From Hypericum androsaemum (lineage: Eukaryota; Streptophyta; Magnoliopsida; Malpighiales; Hypericaceae), in the NCBI GenBank assembly GCA_963995505.1, contig OZ023198.1, forward strand, positions 8,919,141-8,983,140: a stretch of DNA of 64,000 nt, given 5' to 3'. The notes under the pieces are model-generated. The model saw only the letters and a list, made by a program, of their open reading frames with translations. It ran no database searches and was not told where the DNA came from. This document shows, piece by piece, positions 10,103-22,429 of the stretch; the stretch's first letter is position 1, and every line of letters starts with the position of its first letter. A program made the position numbers and the translations under genes.

Positions 10103-10814
10103 TGATTGGAAGAATCTCGTCATGTTTGCGTTGAAATTTATAAGAGCATAAAGATAGTTGCTGTCATTTTTTTTCACATTTTGTTGGGTCGATTGATGCT
10201 TTTTCTTTTTTCACTCATTGTTATGTTGGATTGCTTGTTGTATAATTTTGATTTTTATGGTTACTTTTTTAGTCTATGTACTCAGTGCCTTACTTGTATG
10301 CTTAAACTTTATCAATAAACAGGCTATTATGAAAACCACATAATATTCACATACTATTCCAGGTTCAAGCCGACAAAATTCTAATACCAGCTGTGTTCCT
10401 TGGTTTGAAATTAAGTAACACCAATTTGTATTGATTGGTGTCTCTTGGTTTAAACGGATTTTGCTTTGCCTTTGCAAGAAAAGATCATGCCGGAAAGACC
10501 AACTAAGAGTTCCTGGATTAGAGTGTCTTATGAGATCTGTTGAGAAAAGAAGAGCTCTCTAGTCCCATTAATGGCGGAACGAAGAGAGGAACAAGAAAGA
10601 GTGTAAAGAATATTTGGGTTATTTATTCACACTCGTTATCGAATGATTTACAAGTCCCTAGTATTTATTCTGTCTACTAGCTTCTACAAGCCCCGCTAGC
10701 TAACCAACAAAAACTGTACCCAAAAGGGAAATATTAATGGCGGAAAGAAGGTGGCTTGGAGGTCAGGAAACATCGACACTTTGATGCCTAAAACCTTCGG
10801 CTCTGATACCAGAA
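10103..10814. other. Gene-less stretch after the terpene synthase
   Basis: T-rich 3'-UTR-like sequence runs to about 10,320 with AATAAA near 10,312. From about 10,480 to 10,800 the sequence may be the interior of a minus-strand LTR element, because a primer-binding-site match borders it at 10,800-10,811. No coding domain is seen. Confidence 0.4.
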
Positions 10815-11099
10815 TGTTGGCAAGCTAAAACATCTCAACTCAACCTCTCTAACACACAAACAAGAGAGATTTTAGTGGTAAAGGGCTGCTCGGATTTTTG
10901 ACAGCAAAACAGACGAGGGGGAGCCTTCTCTCTGTAAGACTTTTGGCATTCCGCTTTTTTCGAAAACACACCCAAGTTTTATTACATAAAGAGACTTCTA
11001 AAAAAGTTACAAACCAATCAACTACCACCACATCTACTTAACTTACTAAAATATCTTTTCAATAAACTAATAAACAAAACACTATCACATTAGTTAACA
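10815..11099 (-). mobile_element. Putative 5' LTR with primer-binding site
   Basis: The segment has TGTTGG...TTAACA ends. Immediately left, the minus strand reads TGGTATCAGAGCCGAAGG (10,794-10,811), an excellent match to the initiator-Met tRNA primer-binding site, three bases from the LTR as expected. No second LTR copy or coding domain was found, so this is a remnant or part of a very short element. Confidence 0.45.
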
Positions 11100-12797
11100 T
11101 ATTTTGTTGGCTGAGAGAAGGGGCCCGAGAGTGGAACCCATGAACACATATATATGCAATGAAAAGGCGCGAGAGCCACTTTTATGCTTGGAAAAAATTG
11201 AGTATTGGGTATTTCTCTTAGTTGCCAAGTAAAGATTGTGAAAAAAACCTACGAACACCCTCCTTTCTGGAGCTGTTATAAGTTGGCTCTCCTTGAGTTG
11301 CTCATAGAAAGTTTACCTTGTAACAGAGATCCAGCGTGGAGGTGGCCGAAAATTTGTAAATGCTTGTGATGATAACAGCTCACTAAGATCATACATTAAA
11401 ATAGATGTTACAAGATAGAAACAATGAAGCAAAAACAAAGGACATAGAAGAGATGCAAGCTACAATGAAGGTACCATACTGTTGAAGAGTAACAGTAACG
11501 GTAACAGTGGTCAATTTGGTCGAGCAAATAACTACAAGAGTTACGAATGACTGGACATTCAAACTGCTAACTAGAAAGTCAGCTGAGATATGTTGAACCA
11601 CACACAAAGTGCGGCTCAACAAGGGCCCCCTTAACAGAGTCAACCGTGATCAGAAAAATCTGACCCTGGCAGAGCCAACAGCATGACACCAAGTCATAGC
11701 GAGAAACTCACAAAAGTACAGAGAAGTAAAACACAGAACCAAAGAACCACGAAACACAAGTGGATCTGGGCAAGACATCAAACAACAAGAAACCAAAACA
11801 GACAAACACAAGAAAAAAACCGAAAAGGGAACAGGGGACTAGCCGGCCGGGGAGAGGTTGGTGACGACCACAAAAGACGACGGAGGACGACAGCGGGCGA
11901 AGGAGAACCAGATGGCTGTGACGGCTAGGGTAAGGAGGTCAACTACGGGCTGAGAGCGACGACAAGTGCGTAGCACCATCCAAGCACGAGCATGTCGCAA
12001 TGGACACTTTGAGGCGCACTTGGCACGTGCGCAACGTCGTGAGGAGCCTTAAATTTTGGCAAATTTTGGACGGGTCCAGAAGGGTCACGAAGAGGCACGA
12101 AGGACTAGAACGTCCATGAGACTTTCAGTCGGCCGAAGAGTTGCGAAGCAGGGCATCCGAATGGCCACAAATTCCACCCCTCCGTGGCCTATAAATAGGC
12201 TCCTCCCCCCTCATTTGCATTCATCCCAACTACAAGTGCATAAGCATTGATTAGCATTATAGTTTTTTCTCCTCTCTCTCTCTCTCAGTAAAAGTTTCGA
12301 GTATCCGACGGTTCGCCCGAAGCTTCGAGGGTCGTTGTGCTACAAACTCGAAGTCCGAAAGTCGTTATATCTTGGGGAAGATTGCCGTAGTCCGTGAGCA
12401 CTTAATACAAGGTAATCTCGTCTTACGGAGAAAGAATCTAAATCTTGCCTCGACTTACAAGATCCTAATCAAGTACACCACCTCCGAAAATAACAATATA
12501 ACAATTCAATTGCTTGTCTGAGGTCAGATTTTTTATCTTTAGAATTTCAACTTCCAATTATTCTCTCCTTTTGTTTTCCTTTTTTGAGGGGTAACATTAC
12601 TCTTTTATATATTAAAAATAAGTGAACAAAAATACATCAAGATTCATGGGATGGATTAAGGTCCAAATCCCGGGAGTAAGTCATGATCTAAATTGTTTGT
12701 TAAACCAATCCAAAACTTGGTTTTGCAATCTAGAGATAAGGACAATTTCACAATTAGGCAGATGTTCCAACTGCTCCGTAAGATCTAAGACTAAATC
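11100..12797. other. Gene-less, LTR-like GC-rich stretch
   Basis: No gene is supported. From about 11,910 to 12,510 the sequence has a promoter-like layout (CCTATAAATAGGCTCC near 12,187, then a CT repeat at 12,271-12,288) typical of a plant LTR R/U5 region, but no paired copy is present. Open frames here are arginine-rich and look fortuitous. Confidence 0.4.
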
Positions 12798-13273
12798 TGT
12801 TGGGTATAGAGACTTCGTACTATACGGAGTTACTGTTCACATGTTGAATATACGGAGTTACTGTTCATATGTTGACTCGGCACTATTCATCCGGGGCCAG
12901 AAATGTGATTTCTGGTGGACGATTTTGCCCCTGCCGATACCAAATAGTCCTAGGCTGTGGGCACTATAAATACCCACCTCTCAGTCACTATTTCTGTATC
13001 TTCTTCCTTGTGTAGAGAGAGAGAGAGACAGAGAGAGAAGAGGAGAGAGAGAAACACCATTGTTGAGCGAGTGAAGCTCTAGAGTGTAGATCGAGCTTGA
13101 TATAGTGAAATCTCCTGGCTTGGTACGCCCCCGGACGTAGATCGGTTAAGATCGAACTGGGTGACCAAATTTTGTGTCGTATTCTTGTGTGCGTGAGTTT
13201 CCTTTGTGCTTGTCATCGATCTTTAGCTCCGGTGTTATTCTTGTGGTGTTTGGGGCCCTCGTGTTTCCCAACA
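12798..13273 (+). repeat. CopB 5' LTR
   Basis: 476 bp with TGTTGGG...CCCAACA ends. It holds a tandem repeat of about 24 bp (TACGGAGTTACTGTTCAYAT, twice near 12,820-12,870), a TATA box in CACTATAAATACCC near 12,964, and a GAGA-rich tract just after it. These fit the U3 promoter and R start of a plant copia LTR. Confidence 0.95.
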
Positions 13274-13274
13274 A

Positions 13275-13291
13275 TTGGTATCAAAGCCCGG
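13275..13291 (+). other. CopB primer-binding site
   Basis: TTGGTATCAAAGCCCGG starts two bases after the LTR. The first ten bases match the 3' end complement of initiator-Met tRNA, and the match then weakens. Confidence 0.85.
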
Positions 13292-13318
13292 GTTTAGGGC
13301 GTGGTGGGAGCAATCACG

Positions 13319-15688
13319 ATGGGTGATGTGAGATCGCCCGTGGAGAAGTTCGATGGCGTCGACTATGACTTCTGAAAGATGCAAGTAGAGGACTACTTGT
13401 ATGACAAAGATTTGCACTTGCCGCTTGATGGGAAGAAGCCTGAGGACATGAAGGAAGAGGAGTGGAAGCTCCTAGATCGGAAAGAGATGAGCGTGGTGCG
13501 CTTGTCTTTGTCTAGGAACGTGGCCTTGTACACAGTAAAGTCAAAGACCACGAAGGAGATGTTGGAGACGTTGTCCGAGATGTACGAGAAGCCATCGGCG
13601 GCCAACAAGGTTCACTTGATGAGAAAGTTGTTCAACCTTCGGATGGCGGAGGGTACGATGGTGACCAAGCATCTTCACGAGTTCAATGCAACGATAGCCC
13701 AATTGAGCTCGGTTAAGATCGACTTCGATGATGAGGTACAAGCCCTAATTTTACTAAGTTCTTTACCCGATAGTTGGAATGGCACGGTCACGGCAGTGAG
13801 TGCCTCGGCGGGGAAAGTAACGCTCAAGCTAGATGAGGTGAGAGATTTGATTATGAGTGAGGAGATTCGTAGAAAAGAATCTGGAGTAGCTTCAAGTTCA
13901 GCTTTGAGTATGGGTAACAGGGGAAGGTCAGAGTACAAGTCGAAGGGGAAGAAGGACCGGGGAAGGTCAAGATCTAAATCGAAGGGTGGTCCGAAGAAGG
14001 ACAAGAGCTCGGTGCAATGTTAGAATTGTGAACAATATGGTCATTTCAGAGATCAATGCACGGCACCAAAGAAGGAAAAATCTGCAAATGCGACAACGGA
14101 AGATCACGGGGATGCGTTGATCTTGAGTGTGAGCAGTTCATTGGAGGTGTGGGTATTGGATTCGGGAGCATCATTTCATTCTTGTAGTGATGTAGGGATT
14201 ATGGAGAAGTATGTCCTAGGTGACTATGGCAAAGTCTATCTAGCGAATGATGACCCTTTGAAAATTGTGGGCATGGAAGATGTTCGGATAAATACTCCTA
14301 ATGGATCTTTGTTGTTGTTGAAAGGGGTGAGGCATATTCCTGGGTTGAAGAGGAATTTGCTATCCGTGGGACAACTAGATGATGAAGGTTACACAGTGAC
14401 CTTTGGTTGCAAGACATGGAAAATTACCAAAGGAGCTAGGGTGGTGGCTCGAGGTTTGAAGGAGGGTACTTTGTATATGACGAAGAATACCAATGAGAGC
14501 ATTAATATTGCAGGTGCAACAGATGATGCAGATTTGTGGCATAGTCGCCTTGGCCACATGAGTGAGAAGGGAATGAGGGTGCTATGCTCGAAGGGGAAGC
14601 TACCAGGCCTCAAGACAGTGGAAGTGGAACTCTGTGAGGATTGTATTTTCGGGAAGCAGAAGAGAGTGAGTTTTTCGAGAGCTGGCAGATCTCCTAAGGA
14701 GCAGAAGCTTGAGTTGGTCCATAGTGATTTATGGGGACCAGCACCAGTGGCATCCTTGGGTGGTTCGTTGTATTACATGACCTTCATTGATGATTCTACG
14801 AGGAAGCTATGGGTGTACTTCTTGAAACATAAGTCTGAAGCCTTCGATGCCTTCAAGAAGTGGAGAGCCCTTGTGGAAAATGAGACAGGTCTCAATGTGA
14901 AGTATTTGAGATCTGACAATGGCGAAGAGTATGAGCTTCAAGAGTTCAAGGATTATTGTGCAGCAAATGGAATTCGCATGGAGAAGACAGTAGCTGGAAT
15001 CCCCCAGCAAAATGGCATCGCAGAGAGGATGAACAGAACAATCAATGAGAGAGCTAGGGCCATGAGACTGAAGTGTGGCCTACCAAAGATGTTTTGGGTG
15101 GATGCAGTGAACACCGCGGCTTTCTTGATCAATAGAGGACCATCAACTCCTTTGGATAATGGGATACCAGAGGAGGCTTGGAGTGGGAAGGAGGTTGATC
15201 TTTCTTACCTTCGAGTATTTGGTTGTGTGTCATATGTTCATATTGATGCAGGTGATAGGAGCAAACTGGATGCTAAGTCCAAAAGGTGCACATTCATTGG
15301 ATATGGTGGAGATAATTTTGGTTTCAGGTTTTGGGATGAGAAGAACCGCAAGGTTATTAGAAGCCGAGATGTCATATTCAATGAGAAGGTTTTGTACAAG
15401 GACAAGGGGAGTGTATCCGACGAGGTGGGTTCTAGCAGTGAGGTGATCGAGTTAGACATCTCAAACTCAGGTGGGAGCAAAAGGGCACAAGATGGCCAGG
15501 TGACCGAGGAGGAAGCGGAACCAAGTTCTCCACCACCATTGGTTCCGGTAAGGAGGTCCACAAGACAACGTGGGTCTCCAGATAGGTATTCGCCAGCTAA
15601 TTTCTATCTCCTGTTAACTGATGGAGGAGAACCAGAAGATTTTGCAGAGGTTCAGAAGAGTGGACAAGTGGAAGCTTGCAATGGATGA
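13319..15688 (+). pseudogene. CopB gag-protease-integrase
   Basis: From ATG 13,319 the frame gives VEKFDGVDYDF, is broken by TGA at 13,373, then continues through the gag core (HEFNATIAQLSSVKIDFDDE), an Arg/Lys/Ser-rich linker and a zinc knuckle C.NCEQYGHFRDQC interrupted by TAG at 14,021. The protease has LDSGASFHSC. The GAG-pre-integrase has LWHSRLGHMSEKG. The integrase carries the D-D-E residues in HSDLWGP, RSDNGEEY and QQNGIAERMNR. Both stops lie where Trp codons are usual, one G-to-A step from TGG. The frame is lost near 15,655 before the reverse transcriptase. Confidence 0.93.
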
Positions 15689-17174
15689 CGAGATGAAGTC
15701 ATTGAGGAGTAACATGACTTGGGAACTAGTCCAACTCCCTAAAGGCAAGAAGGCACTGCAAAATAAGTGGGTATATAGAGTTAAGCAAGAGGCGGATGGC
15801 ACCGAGCGTTACAAGGCAAGACTGGTTGTGAAGGGATTTCAGCAGAAATATGGTATAGATTTTACTGATGTTTTCACTCCTGTTGTGAAGCTGACCACTA
15901 TTCGTATGGTGTTGAGTATGGTAGCTTCAGAGAATCTGATGTTGGAGCAGATGGATGTGAAGACAGTATTTCTACATGGTGATCTAGAGGAAGAGATCTA
16001 CATGGTACAACCAGAGGGATACTTATCAGATGGTAAAAGTGAGCTTGTGTGCAGGTTGAGGAAGAGCTTGTATGGCTTGAAGCAAGCTCCAAGGCAGTGG
16101 TACAAGAAGTTTGATGGGTTCATGCATGAGATTGAGTTCGTGCGCTGTGAGGCTGATCATTGCTGCTATTTCAAGAGATTTGACAATAGCTATATCATCC
16201 TTCTGCTTTATGTTGATGACATGTTGATAGCAGGCGCCAGTGCTCGGGAGGTGAGCAAGGTGAAGAAGCAATTGTCTGAGAGGTTTGCCATGAAGGACTT
16301 GGGGGAGGCTAAACAAATCCTTGGGATGAGGATTGAGAGGAATAAGGCTGATGGGAAGCTGTTTCTCTCACAGGCTGAGTACATTGAGAAGGTGTTGAAG
16401 AGGTTCAATATGCAAAAGACCAACCCCAAGTTGACTCCTTTAGGTGGGCACTTTAAGTTGTTCAAGAAGGATTCGCCTAAGAGTAAGGCGGAGAAGGCTC
16501 AAATGGAGAAGACTCCTTATGCATCGGCAGTCGGAAGCTTGATGTATGCTATGATTTGTACAAGGCCAGACATAGCACATGCGGTGGGAGTAGTGAGCAG
16601 ATTCATGAGCAATCCAGGTGAGCAGCATTGGATCGCAGTGAAGTGGATCCTTGGTTACTTGAGAGGTACTACTAAGAAGGCCCTGTGCTTTGAGGGCAAA
16701 GATGTGAAGCTGACAGGCTATTGTGATGCAAACTTGGGGTCCAATGATCATGATGGCAAGAGGATCACAAGTGGTTATGTGTTCACACTAGGAGGGACAG
16801 CGATATCTTGGGCTTCCAGGTTGCAAAAGGTTGTGGCTTTGTCAATCGCAGAAAGTGAGTATGTGGCTGTGACAGAAGCAAGCAAAGAGATGGTATGGTT
16901 GCAAAACTTCTTGGGAGAATTGGGCAAGGAGCAAAGTGAAAGTGTGCTCCACAGTGATAGCCAAAGTGCGATACACTTGGCTAAGAATCCCGCATTCCAC
17001 TCAAGGACAAAGCACATTGAGTTGAAGTATCACTACATACGAAGTCTATTGGAGAGGAAGATCTTGCAACTTGAAAAGATTGACGGGAAAGTGAATCCTG
17101 CTGATATGTTGACCAAGGTGGTTACCTTAGAGAAGCTGAAGCTCAACATGGCTTCAGCGGGTCTAGTAAACTAG
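15621..17174 (+). pseudogene. CopB reverse transcriptase-RNase H
   Basis: This frame is shifted relative to the upstream gag-integrase frame, by an apparent 2-bp loss near 15,655. Landmarks in order: W.LAMDDEM, TWELVQLPKGKKAL, YKARLVVKGFQQ, the catalytic LLLYVDDMLI (16,204-16,233), the C-terminal LTPLGGHF and YASAVGSLMYAM, then RNase H with GYCDANLGS, SIAESEYVAV and HSDSQSAIHLAKN, and the closing ADMLTK. Apart from the upstream shift the domain is open to its natural stop. Confidence 0.93.
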
Positions 17175-17255
17175 AGAAGAAACCCGGCGTACCAAGAAGT
17201 GAAGAGGAGAAGGAGGTCATCAAGTGAATGGTGACAAGTGTTGAGGTCAGTCTCT

Positions 17256-17266
17256 AGGTGGGAGAT
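17256..17266 (+). other. CopB polypurine tract
   Basis: AGGTGGGAGAT directly precedes the 3' LTR, the usual plus-strand primer of copia elements. Confidence 0.8.
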
Positions 17267-17742
17267 TGTTGGGTATGGAGACTTCGTACTATACGGAGTT
17301 ACTGTTCACATGTTGAATATACGGAGTTACTGTTCACATGTTGACTCGGCACTATTCATCCGGGGCCAGAAATGTGATTTCTGGTGGACGATTTTGCCCC
17401 TGCCGATACCAAATAGTCCTAGGCTGTGGGCACTATAAATACCCACCTCTCAGTCACTATTTCTGTATCTTCTTCCTTGTGTAGAGAGAGAGAGAGACAG
17501 AGAGAGAAGAGGAGAGAGAGAAACACCATTGTTGAGCGAGTGAAGCTCTAGAGTGTAGATCGAGCTTGATATAGTGAAATCTCCTGGCTTGGTACGTCCC
17601 CGGACGTAGATCGGTTAAGATCGAACCGGGTGACCAAATTTTGTGTCGTATTCTTGTGTGCGTGAGTTTCCTTTGTGCTTGTCATCGATCTTTAGCTCCG
17701 GTGTTGTTCGTGTGGTGTTTGGGGCCCTCGTGTTTCCCAACA
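17267..17742 (+). repeat. CopB 3' LTR
   Basis: 476 bp, same length as the 5' LTR, with about six substitutions seen by eye and the same internal 24-bp repeat. It is followed by the target copy AAATC. Confidence 0.95.
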
Positions 17743-18409
17743 AAATCTTCAACTTTCCAATAAATGTTTAAATAATGGTTATGTAGAAAGTTGAAGGTCA
17801 TTGAGATGTTCCAATTGCTATTTGTCAGACAAAATCTTTATTTGTTTTCCCTTTTGCTGTTTGTCCCAGATTGCTGTTTAGTGAATGGAAGGTTTGTTGT
17901 TCTTTTTTGACTATTTATTAACTATCTATTCCTAGCATTCTTAAGTCTAATACACCGGATGTGGGTAGCTGGAAGTTATTATGGTTTTGGATTTTTATTT
18001 TTCTTTGGTAATAAAAGTCTGCTATTTATTAAAAAAAATCTATTGCTAGCATTCCTAAAATTCTTAGGGAAATATTTTCTAAATTATAAGTCTATAGGAA
18101 GATATTTTCCTCTCCCTTCATTTTTCAAGAAAATGACATACTAGAAAAAACTTTCCGTACACGAATATTTTTCACGAAACTAACAGAGAATTAGCCTAGA
18201 ATCAAACATAAAAAACAATCAAGAAAAACTCGAACGAACATTCTCCTCCTTATTTTCCGTTTCTTTCCCTTACAACTTTTTTGTTCTCTTGAAAGTAGTC
18301 TAATACACCAAGTCTAGATTTCAATGGCACACCACCACCTTCCCATTCCTAACGTAAATCAACAAAAGAAGAGTCAATCTTTAATCACTACTATACGTTA
18401 CGTCTTGTG
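17743..18409. other. Gene-less stretch
   Basis: AT-rich sequence between CopB and the 3' end of the P450. No coding region or delimited repeat is supported. AT-rich sequence just left of 18,410 probably includes the P450 3' UTR. Confidence 0.4.
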
Positions 18410-20085
18410 TTATTCGTGCAAGTATCCTTTTGGCTGCGAACATGACAATGAAGGACAATGTTGAGTAGCAACAAGCCACAAATCTTGTTTCCTTCCGACA
18501 ACGATTCCCATAAACTCAGACATGTCTAAGCACTTTGGTTCCAAACCATGAGGAAGTTCCCAGTCGAAATGATAGAGCAAGTTGGCGAGAGTCAACTCAA
18601 CGACAGACGTAGCGAACATTATTCCAGGACACATCCTCCTTCCAGAACCAAATGGGATGAGTTCATAGTGGCAACCTTTGTAATCAATAGAAGTTTCGAG
18701 GAACCTCTCAGGACGAAACTCTTCTGCGTCTCTCCAGACTTCCGGGTCTCTTCCAATCGCCCATGCATTGACGAAAACTCTTGCATTTGAAGGTATCTCA
18801 AACCCATTAATGGTTAAGCTCTCTCGAGCTCCTCTTGGTATTAGGGGACCAGGAGGATGCAACCTTAGAGTCTCTTTGATGATCGCATTCATGTAGGTGA
18901 GTTTGTGAAGGCTGGGCTCTTCTATACTTGATTTATTTTTGTACAATTGTCTCACTTCTTTTTGTACCTTTTTCATTACTTCCGGGTGTCTCAAGATTTC
19001 AGACATTGCCCATGTTAAGACCGTCGCAGATGTTTCAGTACCGCCAAAAAACATATCCTGGTAAAAACTAACAAAACTCAAAATGAGTGACAATTTACAA
19101 TATTTTCCCGTAATGAATAATTTTATAAAAAATTTAAGGGGCCGCCATAATAAATAATTGCTTACCCACAGGATTGCTTTGATGCTTTCCGTTGACAACG
19201 AAAATTCTGGATCACCTTGATCTTGCAGATCTAACAGAACACCAAGAATGTCTTTAGACTTGGTTCTCCTTGCTTCTTCTGATGCTCTATACTCACTAAT
19301 GACGCTCTCAAGCACGTCGTCGATCTCCTGATGTAGTCTTACCGCTCGATGCTTTACCAGGCTAATCATATGGAACAATCCAACAGAGGGGAAGAGATCT
19401 ACAACACTGAAAACTCCCATGATCCCGGACATCCTCGCCATTCGAGCAGCAAAAGCATCAACCTGCGTGCACGAGTCCCCGAACGTCGCCCTGGAAATGA
19501 TGCTAGTAGTCAAAGAATTTAACATCTTGCTCAGGTTCACGGGTGACATGCTGCCCGATGAATCCATGACTGATTTAACAAACGTGGTCACAGCAGCCTC
19601 CCTCACCGATCTGAATGATTCGACCTGTTTCGCGCTTGTCAAGTGAACCACAAAGATTTTTCTCATCTGCCTCCAGTAGTCTCCATAAGGTGTAAAGGCT
19701 ACATCCCTGAAGTTGTTTGTGAACATTTGTGTTGAATGTTTGCGGGTCTGTGGGCAGTTAGTAGGTCATTAGTCCTTAATACCTCCTCCGCAGCCTGCCT
19801 GGAAGAGACAACAACAGTGGCTATTTCTCCGAGTTTAAGGTACATGACAGGTCCGTGAATCTTGGCCAAGTCCGCGAGTCGACGATGAGGCAGAGAAGTT
19901 ACTAGCTGGTGCATGTTTCCTATGATGGGAAGGCTGGTTGGTCCTGGAGGTAATTTTCCATTGGAGCTGATCTTGCTGGTGTGTCTTCGTATGGTCATTA
20001 TGATGATGATGAAGAAGAAGGTGAGGAAAGCTATGATCAAGGCTAGCGCCGAGGAGGAATTTGATGAGATATGTTGTTGATTCAT
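18410..20085 (-). pseudogene. CYP71-family cytochrome P450 with 1-bp frameshift
   Basis: A microsomal monooxygenase of the CYP71 type; such enzymes often oxidise terpenoids. Exon 1 (19,166-20,085) starts at ATG 20,085 and encodes a membrane anchor (residues ~13-32), the proline hinge PPGPTSLPIIGN (~46-57) and FTPYGDYWRQMRKI. A 108-bp phase-0 intron (19,058-19,165, GTAAGC..CCAG) sits just before the I-helix, the usual CYP71 position. Exon 2 (18,410-19,057) has the I-helix FFGGTETSATV, KETLRLHPP (ExxR), FRPERF and the haem loop FGSGRRMCPG. The one lesion is near 19,726: the two halves of exon 1 are out of frame by a single missing base just before MFTNNF. Spliced length is 1,568 bp, one short of a multiple of three. 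All other motifs are perfect, so very recent loss or a base-call error are both possible. Substrate is unknown. Confidence 0.93.
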
Positions 20086-20137
20086 GGTGTTGAGATATGA
20101 ATTTTGGACTGCAATGAAGTTGTACTGGCCTTGTCTC

Positions 20138-20148
20138 TATTTATATAA
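20138..20148 (-). promoter_or_regulatory. TATA box of the P450
   Basis: On the minus strand TATATAAATAG lies about 55 bp upstream of the ATG at 20,085, implying a short leader. Confidence 0.65.
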
Positions 20149-22429
20149 TATTTGTCAGATGAATTACGTGGAATGATTTGGACTTGCAACTTTTATTATT
20201 GTTTATGGTAGGAGTATAAAGTCATCACCTTAAGGCATCACTAGATGCAAGTATTTTTTTTTTTACCAAAGAATACTTGCTCTAATAGTATAACGAAAAG
20301 GTAAATTAGGAAATAACCAAGGTTCAAATCATGGTCACGATAAAAAAAATATCATATTTTTTACACAAGTAATCTATGTAAATATATAACTAAAAATATT
20401 ACATGCGCTAAGTTAAGTAAATATAGATACTTGTCACCCAGTTGATCTCCTAATTCCACCTTTAGCATCCTTCGATTATAAACTACCCTATCACTTGTCT
20501 CCTTTTGCAAAATTTTAATCAACGACATTATGAAGTGAATCTGATTTTAATGTCGTTGATAACCTTGAGAAAAATTAAAACTTCAAAAAAAAATTGTTCT
20601 GATTTGGACTTATCTTGTTGAGAAGTGCGAAAAAATTATATACCCATTATTTTTTGGATTAGATATGGAGTATCGAATATAATAACCCAGTAGCTTGTTG
20701 CTTCTCGTATAACCCTTTGTGTCATGGTACTTTGTGAAGTCAAAATTGGTGCAAATATCGACCCAACAAACTTTGTTTAACGAAATTTATTTATTTCTGT
20801 AACTACAAGTCCAATTGAGAAACAATAATACGTAGAACTAGATTGGCATTTATCAGAAGATTCTCCTTCTATGAGAAACTAATCATTTTATTCCAAAATT
20901 CTAATATTTTTATTTTCCACAAATTTAATATATATTACCGTCCTAACACAATGAAAAAGATTGTAACTATTGCGAAGTTCTTTTTTTTTATGGACAAGTA
21001 TAAAAGATATATTCTGATTTTACTAGAAGAAGAAAAGGAATCATACAAAAAGTTTTAGGTTAGCGTCACAAGACGTTGTAAATTTGAAAGAGGTCCGAGG
21101 TTCAAGTCTTGGCGTGGTGTAAAAATTTATCTTTAAAAAAAATAACAAGTTTTAGAAAAAGGACCGAAATGAAAAAAAGTCAACGCAACATGGATGTGAT
21201 GGGTCACACACATTCATTGATTCGCCAAAAATGCCAAAACGGGTCAAGGATAGATGTCAATAAATTCGTTGATTTCTCAGAATATCGGAGTCGTGACGAG
21301 ATAACTAACAATGAATCTGTTGATCTCGCAAGATGCCAGAATCAATGTTCTTCAATCTATTGGAATGCACTCAACGCTAAAATCGGGAATAACCGAGCAA
21401 CATGCTCAAAGTCAAGTTTTATATTAATCAGTCCAAACCCCAATTCACCACAAACCCTAATTTTAGTAAAAGGAAAAAATGACCAAACCCTTGACCACCA
21501 CTAGGGGCGGCTGCTGGACTGCGCAGAGGCAGGATCGGTGATGGAAGGGTTGGCCAACTCTGATTCGTCGCGCGGCGATACTGGGCGATTTGAACTTGGG
21601 CATAGTCACAACTCGAGCGGTGGGCTCGCGTTAGGGGAACAATGCGCAACTATACTCGATGACAAGGATCTGGGTCTCTTCTCCTCTTGGTCGGCTCGGG
21701 GACCTCCTCTCGGATCTTCGAGGGCTGAGCCGGTAAGGATGAACATAGGCGGCTAGCAAAGGCGGGTCTGTGGTCCCGACGATGCGGAATCAAGTTCAGC
21801 GATATCAACCTCAATGTAGATTTCTACCTTGATGAGGTGCTCTTTCTCTCCCGCGGATTTTTCCCACTTCGTTTTACCGCGAGAGGCTTTTACTGAGGCT
21901 TGCGGTCGCAACCTCGAAAGATGAAATTCGTGCCAAATAGTAGCCATCACAATGATGAGCTACTAAGACCTTTAGTTAAGATATCGGGTAGAAAGTAGAA
22001 CACTATTTAGGATATAAATTATATATAGAGTCCATTTCAAAAAAAATCAATACCGAGTGAAAAATATTAATCCTGAACTAAGACGTGGTTTCACCAACTT
22101 GTCCCGTTATACACGTAATCGTATTACATGAATAAAGATTAAAAAATTCTGTATTCTTCGATTCATACCAAAAAAATGATTGCTGGGGGTTCCACCCAGC
22201 CCCAGCAATGATTACGAAGGTAGTGTAATAAATAAAGGGTGCGTAAATTGAAAGCATGCCATGCGTTGGAAAAATAGGAATATATATTTTGATGGTGAAC
22301 GGTTTGTTTTCTTGGGCTATAGCATATAGATTAGATTTGGTTTAGATTTTCATAAAATTTATTTAATGCTTTTGTCTTTTATAATGGAGAAATGTTGTAC
22401 ATAAGGCTAGGATTAAGCACGAGGTCAAA
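20149..22429. other. Gene-less intergenic stretch
   Basis: No gene is supported. Segments at about 20,290-20,350 (CCAAGGTTCAAATCATGG followed by an A-rich run) and 21,060-21,145 (CCGAGGTTCAAGTCTTGG then T/A-rich) contain pol III B-box-like GGTTCAA.TC motifs and may be SINE ends. A more GC-rich patch at 21,490-21,960 shows no recognisable protein. Confidence 0.4.

Larger units (their letters stand above)
12798..17742 (+). mobile_element. CopB: complete Ty1-copia element
   Basis: A 4,945-bp element with two 476-bp LTRs, perfect AAATC target duplications (12,793-12,797 and 17,743-17,747), a primer-binding site, gag, protease, integrase, reverse transcriptase, RNase H and a polypurine tract, in copia order. 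Reading the LTRs side by side gave about six differences, so insertion is recent on the scale of this window. Two nonsense codons in gag and one frameshift before the reverse transcriptase make this copy non-autonomous. Confidence 0.97.

Noticed and set aside
21100..21145. GGTTCAAGTC segment as a tRNA gene
   Set aside because: No cloverleaf: there is no acceptor stem pairing or anticodon arm at the right spacing.
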